From the NCBI RefSeq assembly GCF_900115265.1, contig NZ_FOVU01000003.1, forward strand, positions 496,001 to 560,000: a DNA stretch of 64,000 nt. Reading direction: 5' to 3'. The translations under genes and the position numbers were made by a program. This document shows, in pieces, positions 1-8,530 of the stretch. Under the pieces are notes generated by a model that was not told where the DNA came from, searched no databases, and saw only the letters and a list, made by a program, of their open reading frames with translations. The stretch comes from Bradyrhizobium sp. Ghvi. Its GTDB lineage: Bacteria; Pseudomonadota; Alphaproteobacteria; Rhizobiales; Xanthobacteraceae. The number at the start of each line of letters is the position of its first letter. Within the stretch, counting starts at the first letter, position 1.

Positions 1-1106
1 TCGAGGCCGAGATCCAGGAGATCGCCGGCGAGCCGGTGAACGTCGGCAGCCCCAAGCAGATCGGCGACATCCTGTTCGGCAAGATGGGACTGCCTGGCGG
101 CACCAAGACCAAGACGGGGGCGTGGTCGACCACCGCGCAGGTGCTCGACGAACTCGCCGAGCAGGGCCACGATTTTCCGCGGAAGATCCTGGAGTGGCGC
201 CAGGTCTCGAAGCTGAAATCGACCTACACCGACGCGCTGCCGACCTACGTCAATCCGCAGACCCATCGCGTGCACACGACCTACGCGCTGGCCGCGACCA
301 CGACGGGCCGTCTGTCGTCGAACGAGCCGAACCTGCAGAACATTCCGGTTCGTACCGAGGACGGCCGAAAAATCCGCCGCGCCTTCATCGCAACGCCCGG
401 GCACAAGCTGGTCTCGGCCGACTATTCGCAGATCGAGCTGCGGCTGCTGGCCGAGATCGCCGACATTCCCGTGCTGAAGCAGGCGTTCCGCGATGGCCTC
501 GATATTCACGCGATGACCGCGTCAGAAATGTTCGGCGTACCGATCAAGGGCATGCCGAGCGAAATCCGCCGCCGCGCCAAGGCGATCAATTTCGGCATTA
601 TCTACGGCATCTCCGCGTTCGGCCTCGCCAACCAGCTCGGTATCGCCCGTGAAGAAGCGTCGGCCTATATCAAGAAGTATTTTGAGCGCTTCCCCGGCAT
701 CCGCGCCTATATGGACGAGACGCGCGACTTTTGCCGGCAGCACGGCTACGTCACCACGCTGTTCGGCCGCAAGTGCCATTACCCTGATATCAAGGCGTCC
801 AACGCCTCGGTGCGCGCCTTCAACGAGCGGGCAGCGATCAACGCGCGACTCCAGGGCACCGCGGCTGACATCATCCGCCGCGCCATGACGCGGGTCGAAG
901 ACGCGCTGGCCGAGAAGAAGCTCTCGGCGCAGATGCTGCTCCAGGTACATGACGAATTGATCTTCGAGGTGCCGGACGCGGAGGTCGAGGCGACGCTGCC
1001 GGTCGTACAGCACGTCATGCAGGACGCGCCGTTCCCGGCCGTCCTGCTGTCGGTCCCGCTGCACGTCGACGCCCGCGCGGCCACGAACTGGGACGAGGCG
1101 CATTAA
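1..1106 (+). CDS. polA: DNA polymerase I, C-terminal part (5' end outside window)
   Basis: This is the polymerase domain of DNA polymerase I, which fills gaps and replaces RNA primers during replication and repair. The reading frame is open from base 3, so the gene starts before the window; about 368 residues are visible. All three family-A polymerase motifs are present: motif A (SADYSQIELR), motif B (RRRAKAINFGIIYG) and motif C (LQVHDELIFE), with the catalytic aspartates in A and C. The 5'-nuclease and any proofreading domain would lie upstream. It ends 11 bases before the next gene on the same strand. Confidence 0.97.
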   Translation, partial: EAEIQEIAGEPVNVGSPKQIGDILFGKMGLPGGTKTKTGAWSTTAQVLDELAEQGHDFPRKILEWRQVSKLKSTYTDALPTYVNPQTHRVHTTYALAATTTGRLSSNEPNLQNIPVRTEDGRKIRRAFIATPGHKLVSADYSQIELRLLAEIADIPVLKQAFRDGLDIHAMTASEMFGVPIKGMPSEIRRRAKAINFGIIYGISAFGLANQLGIAREEASAYIKKYFERFPGIRAYMDETRDFCRQHGYVTTLFGRKCHYPDIKASNASVRAFNERAAINARLQGTAADIIRRAMTRVEDALAEKKLSAQMLLQVHDELIFEVPDAEVEATLPVVQHVMQDAPFPAVLLSVPLHVDARAATNWDEAH

Positions 1107-1117
1107 AGGCCGCCCCG

Positions 1118-1657
1118 ATGAAGATCGCGGCCATCTCCGGCAGCCTGCGCGCAGGCTCGAGCAACACTGCGGTATTGCGCGCAGCGGCGCGGCTTGCGCC
1201 TGCCGATGTCGAGGTGATCCTGTTCGATGGGATAGCGCACCTGCCTTTCTTCAATCCGGACCTGGATGGCGATGACGTGCCTGCGCCGGTCGGCGCGATG
1301 CGCCACGTGATCGGAGGCGTCGACGGGCTCCTGATCTCGAGCCCCGAATATGCCCGCGGTGTCGCCGGCGTGCTGAAGAACGCGCTCGACTGGCTGGTCG
1401 GGAGCCGCGAATTTCCCGACAAGCCGGTTGCCTTGATCAACACATCACCGCGCGCGACGCACGCGCTGGCCGCCCTGACGCTGACGCTGGAGACAATGTC
1501 CGCCCGGCTCGCCAGGGAGGCCTGCGTGACACTGCCCTTGCTTGGCGGCGCCTGGGACGAACAGAGCATCGCCGCCGATCCCACACTGGCAGAACCGTTG
1601 CGATTGGCGATGGAGCGTTTCGCGGCGTTCATCGCCACCGTGCAGGCCGAGGCATAG
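1118..1657 (+). CDS. NADPH-dependent FMN reductase (ChrR/YieF-like flavodoxin fold)
   Basis: The 179-residue protein begins with the flavin phosphate-binding loop of the family (SGSLRAGSSNTAVLRA) and carries the second signature around SPEYARGVAGVLKNALDW. Members are cytoplasmic dimers that reduce FMN, quinones or metal oxyanions with NAD(P)H; the substrate here cannot be told from sequence. Length is normal for the family. It starts 11 bases after polA and could be cotranscribed with it. Confidence 0.88.
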   Translation: MKIAAISGSLRAGSSNTAVLRAAARLAPADVEVILFDGIAHLPFFNPDLDGDDVPAPVGAMRHVIGGVDGLLISSPEYARGVAGVLKNALDWLVGSREFPDKPVALINTSPRATHALAALTLTLETMSARLAREACVTLPLLGGAWDEQSIAADPTLAEPLRLAMERFAAFIATVQAEA

Positions 1658-1748
1658 GACCACATTGAATTGTCCTCCGAGCAATTGCGCGATGGCTCAG
1701 CGGAGCCGCGCATATTAGAATCGGCATAGCTCCCGTTCCGGTTCATCC

Positions 1749-2384
1749 ATGCCTCACGCTTCCGCCCTGCTCGGCTTCGCCCTCGTCTGCCTCGGCCTCG
1801 TGCTCACGCCCGGGCCCAACATGATCTATCTGATCTCGCGCTCGATCACGCAGGGGCCGGCAGCGGGCATCGTCTCGCTCGGCGGCGTCGCGCTGGGCTT
1901 CGTGTTCTACATGCTATGCGCGGCGTTCGGGATCACTGCGCTCTTGCTCGCCGTGCCCTTTGCCTATGACGCGCTGCGCTTTGCAGGCGCCGGCTACATG
2001 CTGTGGCTTGCCTGGCAGGCGATGAAGCCCGGGGGTCGCTCGCCGTTCCAGGTGAAGCAGCTCGCGATCGACGGCCCGCGCAAATTGTTCGCGATGGGGC
2101 TCGTCACCAACCTGCTCAATCCGAAGATCGCGATGCTGTATCTGGCGCTGCTGCCGCAGTTCATCGATCCCACGGCTGGCAGCGTGCTGATCCAGTCGGT
2201 GACATTGGGCGCGATCCAGATCGCGATCAGCGTCAGCGTGAACGCGATCATCGCGCTCGCCGCCGGCTCGATCGCGCTGTTTCTGGCGAGCCGGCCGAGC
2301 TGGATGCTGGCGCAGCGCTGGCTGATGGGCACGGTGCTGGCCGGCCTCGCGGTGCGGATGGCCGTGGAAGCGCGGAAGGTGTGA
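1749..2384 (+). CDS. LysE/RhtB family amino-acid exporter
   Basis: A 211-residue inner-membrane protein with about six hydrophobic segments. The N-terminal LTPGPNMIYLISRS stretch is the hallmark of LysE/RhtB exporters, and NLLNPKIAMLYLALLPQFI is the second conserved stretch. Members export amino acids or derivatives such as homoserine lactone; the substrate is unknown here. The ATG at 1749 fits the first membrane helix directly. A palindromic repeat follows the gene. Confidence 0.9.
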   Translation: MPHASALLGFALVCLGLVLTPGPNMIYLISRSITQGPAAGIVSLGGVALGFVFYMLCAAFGITALLLAVPFAYDALRFAGAGYMLWLAWQAMKPGGRSPFQVKQLAIDGPRKLFAMGLVTNLLNPKIAMLYLALLPQFIDPTAGSVLIQSVTLGAIQIAISVSVNAIIALAAGSIALFLASRPSWMLAQRWLMGTVLAGLAVRMAVEARKV

Positions 2385-2400
2385 AGGGGCACACGCCGTC

Positions 2401-2452
2401 CGTGTCCCGGACGCGCTGCAGCGCACCGCTTACGCGCTGCGTCCGGGGCACG
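2401..2452. repeat. palindromic intergenic repeat (REP-like)
   Basis: An imperfect inverted repeat lies between two convergent genes: the left arm reads CGTGTCCCGGACGCGCTGC and the right arm reads GCTGCGTCCGGGGCACG. It could fold into a long hairpin and may stop transcription from both sides. The same CCCGGAC/GTCCGGG theme recurs at 50705-50838. Confidence 0.7.
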
Positions 2453-2461
2453 ATGCGCCGA

Positions 2462-3088
2462 CTAATCCAGCTTCGCCTCCATGCCTCGCTTCACCGCGGG
2501 GCGGGCCATCAGCGCGTCGTACCAGCGCTTGACGTTGGGGAAGTCGGCCAGGTCCACCTTGTGGCGGGGATGGCGCCAGGCCCAGCCCAGGATGGCGAAA
2601 TCGGCGATCGAGAGATCGCCGGCGACGAAGTCGCGGCCCTCAAGGCGACGGTCCAGCACGCCGTAGAGACGGCGGGTCTCGGCCATGAAGCGCTTCAGGC
2701 CGTAGGCGCGGTCCTGCTCGTTTTCGAGCGCGATGAAATGATGCACCTGGCCGGGCATCGGGCCGAAGCCGCCCATCTGCCACATCAGCCATTCGTAGAC
2801 GGGGATCCGCGCGCCAAGCGATTTCGGCAGGAATTTGCCGGTCTTTTCGCCGAGATAAAGCAGGATGGCGCCGGACTCGAAGATGCTGACAGGCTTGCCG
2901 TCAGGGCCCTCGGGATCGACGATCGCGGGGATCTTGTTGTTGGGGGAAAGCTCGAGGAACCGGGGGTCCATCTGCTCGCCCTTGGTGATGTTCACCGGGA
3001 CCACCTTGTAGGGCAGCCCCATCTCCTCCAGCGCGACCGAGATCTTGCGGCCGTTCGGCGTGTTCCAGGTGTGCAGCTCGATGGTCAT
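2462..3088 (-). CDS. glutathione S-transferase family protein
   Basis: About 208 residues with an N-terminal thioredoxin-like domain (TIELHTWNTPNGRKISVALEE) and a helical C-terminal domain. The N-terminal TWNTPNGRK pattern resembles bacterial GSTs of the YfcG/YghU type, which act as disulfide-bond reductases. The start was placed at 3088, because the fold begins immediately after that methionine and the upstream 12 codons are unlike the family. It converges with the LysE gene across the palindrome at 2401-2452. Confidence 0.9.
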   Translation of the reverse strand: MTIELHTWNTPNGRKISVALEEMGLPYKVVPVNITKGEQMDPRFLELSPNNKIPAIVDPEGPDGKPVSIFESGAILLYLGEKTGKFLPKSLGARIPVYEWLMWQMGGFGPMPGQVHHFIALENEQDRAYGLKRFMAETRRLYGVLDRRLEGRDFVAGDLSIADFAILGWAWRHPRHKVDLADFPNVKRWYDALMARPAVKRGMEAKLD

Positions 3089-3262
3089 TTTGCCTGTTTC
3101 CTTCCCGAGGGTGCGGGCCTCCACCTACTCCGGAAAGTTGTGCCCTCACAACCGTCGGACCGGGATGGCCGATCCCTGTTGACGGGGGACGCCCCCTCTG
3201 GAATGTCGCGGCCGTCGCGGATAAATTCCGCCACCTCCTAAGAACGCCCCTGAGGGACCCCC

Positions 3263-3826
3263 GTGTCGAAATCTGCCTCCCGTGCCCGCCTGTTCGAAAT
3301 CATCCGCCGCCGCTCCTTCGGGCGCGGCGAGGTGACGCTGGCGTCGGGCCGCAAGAGCGATTTCTATTTCAACCTCAAGCCGACCATGCTCGACCCGGAA
3401 GGTGCGACCCTGCTCGCCGAGCTGACCTATGAGGCGTTGAAGGACGATAATCTCGATTTCATCGGCGGGCTGGAGATGGGCGCGGTGCCGCTGGCCGGCG
3501 CGCTGGCGCAGATCTCCTGGATCAAGGGCCATCCGATCGCGGCCTTCTTCGTGCGCAAGAAGCCGAAGGAGCATGGCGCCAGGCTCGCGATCGAAGGTCT
3601 GCCCAAGGGCGAGACGCTGGCCGGCAAGCGCGTCGTGATCGTCGAGGACGTCACCACCACAGGCGGCTCGGCAATGAAGGCGGTGGAATCCGTGCGCGAG
3701 ACCGGTGCTGAAGTGGTGCTCGTGCTGACCATGGTCGACCGCGAGGAAGGCGCCACCGACACGTTTGGCGCGGCGGGCCTGCCGTTCCGCTCGCTGTACA
3801 AGGCATCGGAATTCTTGAAGGCGTAA
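3263..3826 (+). CDS. pyrE: orotate phosphoribosyltransferase
   Basis: PyrE joins orotate to PRPP to make orotidine monophosphate in de novo pyrimidine synthesis. The 187-residue protein has the PRPP-binding motif [18 protein letters not shown] and the flexible-loop region with paired lysines ([11 protein letters not shown]). The GTG start at 3263 is supported by a GAGGG ribosome-binding site six bases upstream. Neighbours are not pyrimidine genes, so it probably forms its own unit. Confidence 0.95.
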   Translation: MSKSASRARLFEIIRRRSFGRGEVTLASGRKSDFYFNLKPTMLDPEGATLLAELTYEALKDDNLDFIGGLEMGAVPLAGALAQISWIKGHPIAAFFVRKKPKEHGARLAIEGLPKGETLAGKRVVIVEDVTTTGGSAMKAVESVRETGAEVVLVLTMVDREEGATDTFGAAGLPFRSLYKASEFLKA

Positions 3827-3962
3827 AGGCTTTCGCTCCGGCCCGCGCTGCGCAGCAATCGGCCCACCCTCAACCCCTCATTTACCATCCCGCTTTATGG
3901 TGAATCATGTGCTGAGACCCGAGAGGTCCCGGCCGGTTCGGTAGCGTCGGGTGGAGTAAGCG

Positions 3963-4778
3963 TTGCGTACGATCGTGTCCCATGCGCGCCGGCGGCGTCG
4001 CGCGATGCTTGTGGCCGCCATCCTCTCAGCACCGGTGCTCGCAGCTCCGGCCCCGGTTTCGGCCGAAGGCCTGTTCGACTTCTTTTTCGGCGGAATGCAG
4101 CAGCGGCCTCAGCGCGAGGTGCCGCAGGCCAGCTCCTATGCCGATCCCTTCACCGGTCAGCAGAACCCGGCCGTTCAGCCGCAATATGTGCCACCGACCC
4201 GCTCGGCGGCGGCAGGCGGCTCGGGCCCCGCATTTTGCGTGCGCAGCTGCGACGGCAAGTATTTTCCATTGATGCGCGGCCTCGCCTCGCCGGCGCAAAT
4301 GTGTCAGGCTTTCTGTCCTGCAAGCACCACGAAGGTCTTTTTCGGTTCTTCGATCGAGGGCGCTTACAGCCAGACCGGCGAGCGCTACGCTGACAGCGAG
4401 AACGCGTTCGCCTATCGCAAGGCGCTTCGCGCCGACTGTACCTGCAATGGCCGCGAGCCGGCCGGGCTCGCTCCTGTCGATCTGGCGCTCGATGGTTCGC
4501 TGAAGGCCGGCGACGTCATCGCCACCAGCGACGGCCTCGTCGCCTATACCGGCGTCCGCCTCGGCCAGGAGCAGACCGCGGAGTTCACTCCGGTCGCCTC
4601 CTATCCCGGCCTCACCGCGCAGGTCCGCGCAAGGCTCGGCGAGATGAAGGTCGCCCCGGTGCGCGCGGAAACGGTTGCAGCTGATGCGCCGTCCACCGAG
4701 ATCACGCGCGAGGCGCTGCCCGATGTGGCGACGCCGAAGCCACAGGCGAAATCAGCGAAGCGGGCGGGGTTGGATTGA
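3963..4778 (+). CDS. secreted DUF2865 domain protein
   Basis: A 271-residue protein with an arginine-rich N-terminus, a hydrophobic core (MLVAAILSAPVLAAPAPVSA) and a likely signal cleavage site, so it is probably periplasmic. The central part has the cysteine pattern of DUF2865 (FCVRSCDGKYFPL, CQAFCPAS, CTCNG), and six cysteines suggest disulfides. The C-terminal tail is Lys/Pro/Ala-rich. The TTG start at 3963 has a GGTGGAG site six bases upstream; an in-frame ATG at 4005 is the alternative. The function of the family is unknown. Confidence 0.8.
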   Translation: MRTIVSHARRRRRAMLVAAILSAPVLAAPAPVSAEGLFDFFFGGMQQRPQREVPQASSYADPFTGQQNPAVQPQYVPPTRSAAAGGSGPAFCVRSCDGKYFPLMRGLASPAQMCQAFCPASTTKVFFGSSIEGAYSQTGERYADSENAFAYRKALRADCTCNGREPAGLAPVDLALDGSLKAGDVIATSDGLVAYTGVRLGQEQTAEFTPVASYPGLTAQVRARLGEMKVAPVRAETVAADAPSTEITREALPDVATPKPQAKSAKRAGLD

Positions 4779-4781
4779 CTT

Positions 4782-4864
4782 CGTCATTCCGGGGCATCGC
4801 GCAGCGATGAACCCGGAATCTCGAGATTCCGGGCTCGATGCTAACGCATCGCCCCGGAATGACG
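4782..4864. repeat. long palindromic intergenic repeat (Bradyrhizobium type)
   Basis: Left arm CGTCATTCCGGGGCATCGC and right arm GCATCGCCCCGGAATGACG are near-perfect inverted copies. An inner pair (CCCGGAATCT/AGATTCCGGG) is also self-complementary, so the whole 83 bp can form one long hairpin. It sits between two convergent genes. The CGTCAT..ATGACG ends resemble the element at 47611-47748. Confidence 0.8.
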
Positions 4865-4876
4865 GCAAGCAAGCGG

Positions 4877-5308
4877 TCACCGCCCGATGATCACCCCGAT
4901 CACATTCGGGGCAGCCAGATATTTCTCCTCGATCGCCGCGCGCGCGGCGGCGCGGTTCTCCGGCGTCAGCAAGCCGCGCTTCTCGGCCAGGATCATCCAG
5001 CAGAAACCCCACCAGTCGGTCAGCATGCCGGTCTCGCCGACGAGGTCATAACCCTGCTCGGCCGCGAAAATGCGCGCATGCGCTTCGTCCAGCGTGTCGA
5101 GGAAGTGATGATCCTCGGGCGCGAACAGATCGTCGGTGATGTCGTCGATGGTGTAGCCCCAGATCGACTGACACACCGCGTTGAACTCGCGGTCGAACTG
5201 GTCGTCATCGACGGCATGGCGCCGCGCCGCCTGATGCAGCCGCGACAGCGACCGTGCGAAATCGGCGATCCGGGTGAGGGCGAATTGATCGAAGGCAATG
5301 GTGGACAT
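4877..5308 (-). CDS. hypothetical protein, possibly LexA-controlled
   Basis: A 143-residue acidic, probably cytoplasmic protein that I do not recognise. It has no signal peptide or membrane segment. Trp and aromatic residues cluster at IWGYTIDDITDD and LTDWWGFCWMILAEKRGLLTP, suggesting an all-helical fold. The start was placed at 5308, where a GAGG site sits five bases before the ATG; the 15 upstream codons look spurious. A GTTC-N7-GTTC direct repeat, the alphaproteobacterial LexA-box pattern, lies about 86 bases upstream in AT-rich DNA, so DNA-damage induction is a reasonable hypothesis. Confidence 0.75.
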   Translation of the reverse strand: MSTIAFDQFALTRIADFARSLSRLHQAARRHAVDDDQFDREFNAVCQSIWGYTIDDITDDLFAPEDHHFLDTLDEAHARIFAAEQGYDLVGETGMLTDWWGFCWMILAEKRGLLTPENRAAARAAIEEKYLAAPNVIGVIIGR

Positions 5309-5393
5309 GTAGTCCTCGCGACTGACGTCAGACCCTAGATGTTGTGTCGGCACTGCGCCGAATCACAATGATATATCAAAGACTTGCTAAATT

Positions 5394-5408
5394 GTTCTTA
5401 ATTTGTTC
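5394..5408. promoter_or_regulatory. putative LexA (SOS) box, GTTC-N7-GTTC
   Basis: The sequence GTTC, seven bases, GTTC occurs in an unusually AT-rich intergenic stretch, next to candidate promoter elements (TTTGATATATCATT on the minus strand). Alphaproteobacterial LexA is known to bind this direct repeat. The nearest gene reading away from it is 4877-5308 on the minus strand. The pattern has only eight fixed bases, so one or two chance matches per 64 kb are expected; the promoter location is what gives it weight. Confidence 0.5.
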
Positions 5409-5466
5409 TGGCTGGTATTCGCCCCGCGACGGTCGGAACCACACTATTGATGTTGCGCTACCTCCC

Positions 5467-5712
5467 TCAGTTCACCGCCGACATCAGCTTGTCCCCGCAC
5501 GCGCTCGCATAGAACTTGCCGCCGCACTGGCGCTCGATGGCGGCGCAGCGCTGCACAGGCGTCGCATTTTGCGGGAGAGAGACGGCGCAGCTGAGGCCGT
5601 CGGCGCTGCGCCCCATCTTGCCGGCAGCAAAGGCGGCGCTGGAGCCGGTGACACAGACGACGAGCAAGGCGGCGGTAGCGATTTCGATCAGCAGTCGCAG
5701 CAGCGGTTTCAT
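5467..5712 (-). CDS. small secreted cysteine-rich protein
   Basis: An 81-residue protein with a clear signal peptide (LLRLLIEIATAALLVVCVTG) and a mature part of about 50 residues holding four cysteines (LSCAVSL, QRCAAIERQCGGKFY, ACGDKL). It is probably periplasmic with disulfide bonds. The start at 5712 was preferred because the signal peptide begins right after that methionine. I do not recognise the family. It is upstream of, and in the same direction as, the LexA-box gene, but 158 bases separate its stop codon from that gene's start. Confidence 0.6.
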   Translation of the reverse strand: MKPLLRLLIEIATAALLVVCVTGSSAAFAAGKMGRSADGLSCAVSLPQNATPVQRCAAIERQCGGKFYASACGDKLMSAVN

Positions 5713-5911
5713 GTGGTGTGTCCTCCACAGTGATGGCCGAATCTGTGTCCAATCTAGCACCAAATCCGCGTTCCTCCGTGCTGCTCCGGGTTCCCAAAGC
5801 GGCCCGTTCCTTGCATAATTTTACGGCAGCCCAGTGCACGGCCGCGCCGGCGATGGTTCCGGTGCAGGGGCAAGACGCGTAGGGTTCAGTGGTGTTTCTG
5901 TCGACCAGGAA

Positions 5912-8437
5912 GTGACGGCCTTGCAAGATCAATCGTTCCAGCCAAATTCGCCCGCCGCGGGCCAGCCCATCGACGAACTCGCGCTGGCTGAGATCAAGGG
6001 CACGATCCTGGCGAAGCTTCGCCTTGCCATCGGCAAGGATGCGGGCATGGCGACCAAGCACGATTGGTACCAGGCCGCAGCGCTCGCGCTGCGCGACCGC
6101 ATCGTGCACCGCTGGCTGACGGTCGAGAAGCACAGCTACGACGCCGGTCGCAAGCGCGTCTACTATCTCTCGCTCGAATTCCTGATCGGCCGCCTGTTCA
6201 CCGACGCGCTGAACAACATGGGGCTGCTCAAGATCTTCGAGGTCGCGCTCGGCGATCTCGGCGTGTCGCTGCCCGAGCTACGCAAATGCGAACCGGACGC
6301 GGCGCTCGGCAATGGCGGCCTCGGCCGTCTCGCCGCCTGCTTCATGGAGAGCATGGCGACGCTGTCGATCCCTGCGATCGGCTATGGCATCCGCTACGAC
6401 TACGGCCTGTTCCGCCAGATCATCAATCAGGGCTGGCAGCAGGAATATCCCGACGAGTGGCTCGGCTTCGGCAATCCCTGGGAACTGCAGCGGCCCGAAG
6501 TGATCTACGACGTCAATTTCGGCGGTGGTGTCGAGCACATCGACGACAAGGGCCGCGACCGCGCGATCTGGCATCCGGCCGAGACCGTGCAGGCGATCGC
6601 CTATGATACGCCGATCGTCGGCTGGCGTGGCCAGCACGTCAATGCGCTGCGGCTGTGGTCGGCGCGCTCGCCCGATCCGTTGAAGCTCGACGCTTTCAAC
6701 ATGGGCGACTATGTCAGCGCCAGCGCCGAGCAGTCGCGCGCCGAGGCCATCTGCAAATTCCTCTATCCGAACGATGAGAGCCCGGCAGGCCGCGAACTCC
6801 GGCTGCGCCAGGAATATTTCTTCGTGTCGGCCTCACTCCAGGATCTGATCAAGCGGCATCTCGCCTCCGACGGCCAGCTGCGCAGCCTGTCGTCCAAGGT
6901 CGCGGTGCAGCTCAACGACACCCATCCGAGCCTCGCCGTCACCGAGCTGATGCGTATCCTCGTCGATCTCCACAATTTCCGCTGGGACGAGGCCTGGAAG
7001 ATCACAGTCGCCACCCTCTCCTACACCAACCACACGCTGCTGCCCGAGGCGCTGGAGACCTGGCCGGTCGAGCTGTTCGAGCGGCTGTTGCCGCGTCATC
7101 TCGAGATCATCTATCGCATCAACGTCCAACACCTGGCGCTCGCCGAAGCGCGCGCACCCGGCGACATCGATTTCCGCGCCTCGGTTTCGCTGATCGACGA
7201 GAAGAGCGGGCGCCGCGTGCGCATGGGCCAGCTCGCCTTCGTCGGCTCGCACCGCATCAACGGCGTCTCGGCCATGCATTCGGACCTGATGCGTGAGACC
7301 GTGTTCCACGATCTCAACCATCTCTATCCCGGCCGCATCACCAACAAGACCAACGGCATCACCTTCCGACGCTGGTTGATGCTGGCGAACCCGAAGCTGA
7401 CCGACCTGTTGCGCGAGGTCTGTGGCGACGCCGTGCTCGACGATCCGACGCAGCTCTCGCAGATCGAGGCCCGCGCCAGCGACGTCGAGTTCCAGAAAAA
7501 ATTTCGCAGCGTCAAGCTGCACAACAAGACGGCGCTCGCGCGCCTGATCGGCGAGCGGCTCGGCATCAAGGTCGATCCGAACGCCCTGTTCGACGTGCAG
7601 ATCAAGCGCATCCACGAATACAAGCGCCAGCTCCTCAACATCATCGAGACGGTCGCGCTGTACCAGTCGATCAAGGACGATCCCAACGGCAACTGGGTGC
7701 CGCGGGTGAAGATCTTCGCCGGCAAGGCGGCGGCGAGCTACAAGTACGCAAAACTGATTATCAAGCTGATCAACGACGTCGCCGAAATCGTCAACAACGA
7801 TCCTTCGATCGGCGGCAAGCTGAAGGTCGTGTTCCTTCCCGACTATAACGTCAGTCTCGCGGAGGTGATCATTCCGGCGGCTGACCTGTCCGAACAGATC
7901 TCCACCGCCGGCATGGAGGCCTCGGGCACCGGCAACATGAAGCTTGCGCTCAACGGCGCCATCACCATCGGAACGCTCGACGGTGCCAATATCGAGATTC
8001 GCGACCAGGTCGGCGTCGAGAACATCGCGATCTTCGGCATGGAGGCCGGCGACGTGATGATCCGGCGCAAGCAAGGGCTGGATGCCTCCGACGTGATCCG
8101 CAATTCTCCAAAGCTGCAGCGCGCCATCAACGCGATCGGCACCGGCGAATTCTCGCCCGGCGATCCCGGCCGCTTCGAATCCATTGCGCATGCACTACGC
8201 TATCTCGACCATTACATGGTCAGCGCCGACTTCGATTCCTATTACGAGACGCAGCGCGCGGTCGACGCGCGCTGGCAGGTCTCGCCGGCCTGGACGCGCG
8301 CCTCCATCCTCAATGTCGCGCGCATGGCGTGGTTCTCCTCCGACCGCACCATCCGCGAATATGCCGAGGAAATCTGGAACGTGCCGGTGAATCCGACCAC
8401 GCCGGTGCTGCCGAACCTGCGCGACGCCGCGGGTTGA
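5912..8437 (+). CDS. glgP: glycogen/starch alpha-glucan phosphorylase
   Basis: GlgP releases glucose-1-phosphate from glycogen using pyridoxal phosphate. The protein of about 840 residues matches the family length. It has the glucan and active-site stretches (YYLSLEFLIGR, LGNGGLGRLAACFMESMA, DTHPSLAVTELMRIL) and the PLP lysine region EASGTGNMKLALNGAITIGTLDGANIEI (Lys in GTGNMKLALNG). The start is uncertain: GTG at 5912, or TTG at 5921, which has an AGGAAG site eight bases upstream. No other glg gene is in the window, so it is detached from a glycogen operon here. Confidence 0.95.
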   Translation: MTALQDQSFQPNSPAAGQPIDELALAEIKGTILAKLRLAIGKDAGMATKHDWYQAAALALRDRIVHRWLTVEKHSYDAGRKRVYYLSLEFLIGRLFTDALNNMGLLKIFEVALGDLGVSLPELRKCEPDAALGNGGLGRLAACFMESMATLSIPAIGYGIRYDYGLFRQIINQGWQQEYPDEWLGFGNPWELQRPEVIYDVNFGGGVEHIDDKGRDRAIWHPAETVQAIAYDTPIVGWRGQHVNALRLWSARSPDPLKLDAFNMGDYVSASAEQSRAEAICKFLYPNDESPAGRELRLRQEYFFVSASLQDLIKRHLASDGQLRSLSSKVAVQLNDTHPSLAVTELMRILVDLHNFRWDEAWKITVATLSYTNHTLLPEALETWPVELFERLLPRHLEIIYRINVQHLALAEARAPGDIDFRASVSLIDEKSGRRVRMGQLAFVGSHRINGVSAMHSDLMRETVFHDLNHLYPGRITNKTNGITFRRWLMLANPKLTDLLREVCGDAVLDDPTQLSQIEARASDVEFQKKFRSVKLHNKTALARLIGERLGIKVDPNALFDVQIKRIHEYKRQLLNIIETVALYQSIKDDPNGNWVPRVKIFAGKAAASYKYAKLIIKLINDVAEIVNNDPSIGGKLKVVFLPDYNVSLAEVIIPAADLSEQISTAGMEASGTGNMKLALNGAITIGTLDGANIEIRDQVGVENIAIFGMEAGDVMIRRKQGLDASDVIRNSPKLQRAINAIGTGEFSPGDPGRFESIAHALRYLDHYMVSADFDSYYETQRAVDARWQVSPAWTRASILNVARMAWFSSDRTIREYAEEIWNVPVNPTTPVLPNLRDAAG

Positions 8438-8530
8438 TTTTCCGCGGAGTGAAATCGTACCTCGGAGGTAGTTGCACGAACCGGCGACGGACGTGATATG
8501 ACGTGCGTCATTGAAAACCGGATCGCGCAA

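Noticed and set aside
2003..3241. Long plus-strand frame (412 codons) across the LysE gene end and the GST gene
   Set aside because: It is the shadow of two real genes in GC-rich DNA; its residue content is Arg/Asp/His-biased and it spans a palindrome.
6833..8191. Long minus-strand frame opposite glgP
   Set aside because: Antisense shadow of a strongly conserved gene; no ribosome site or domain.
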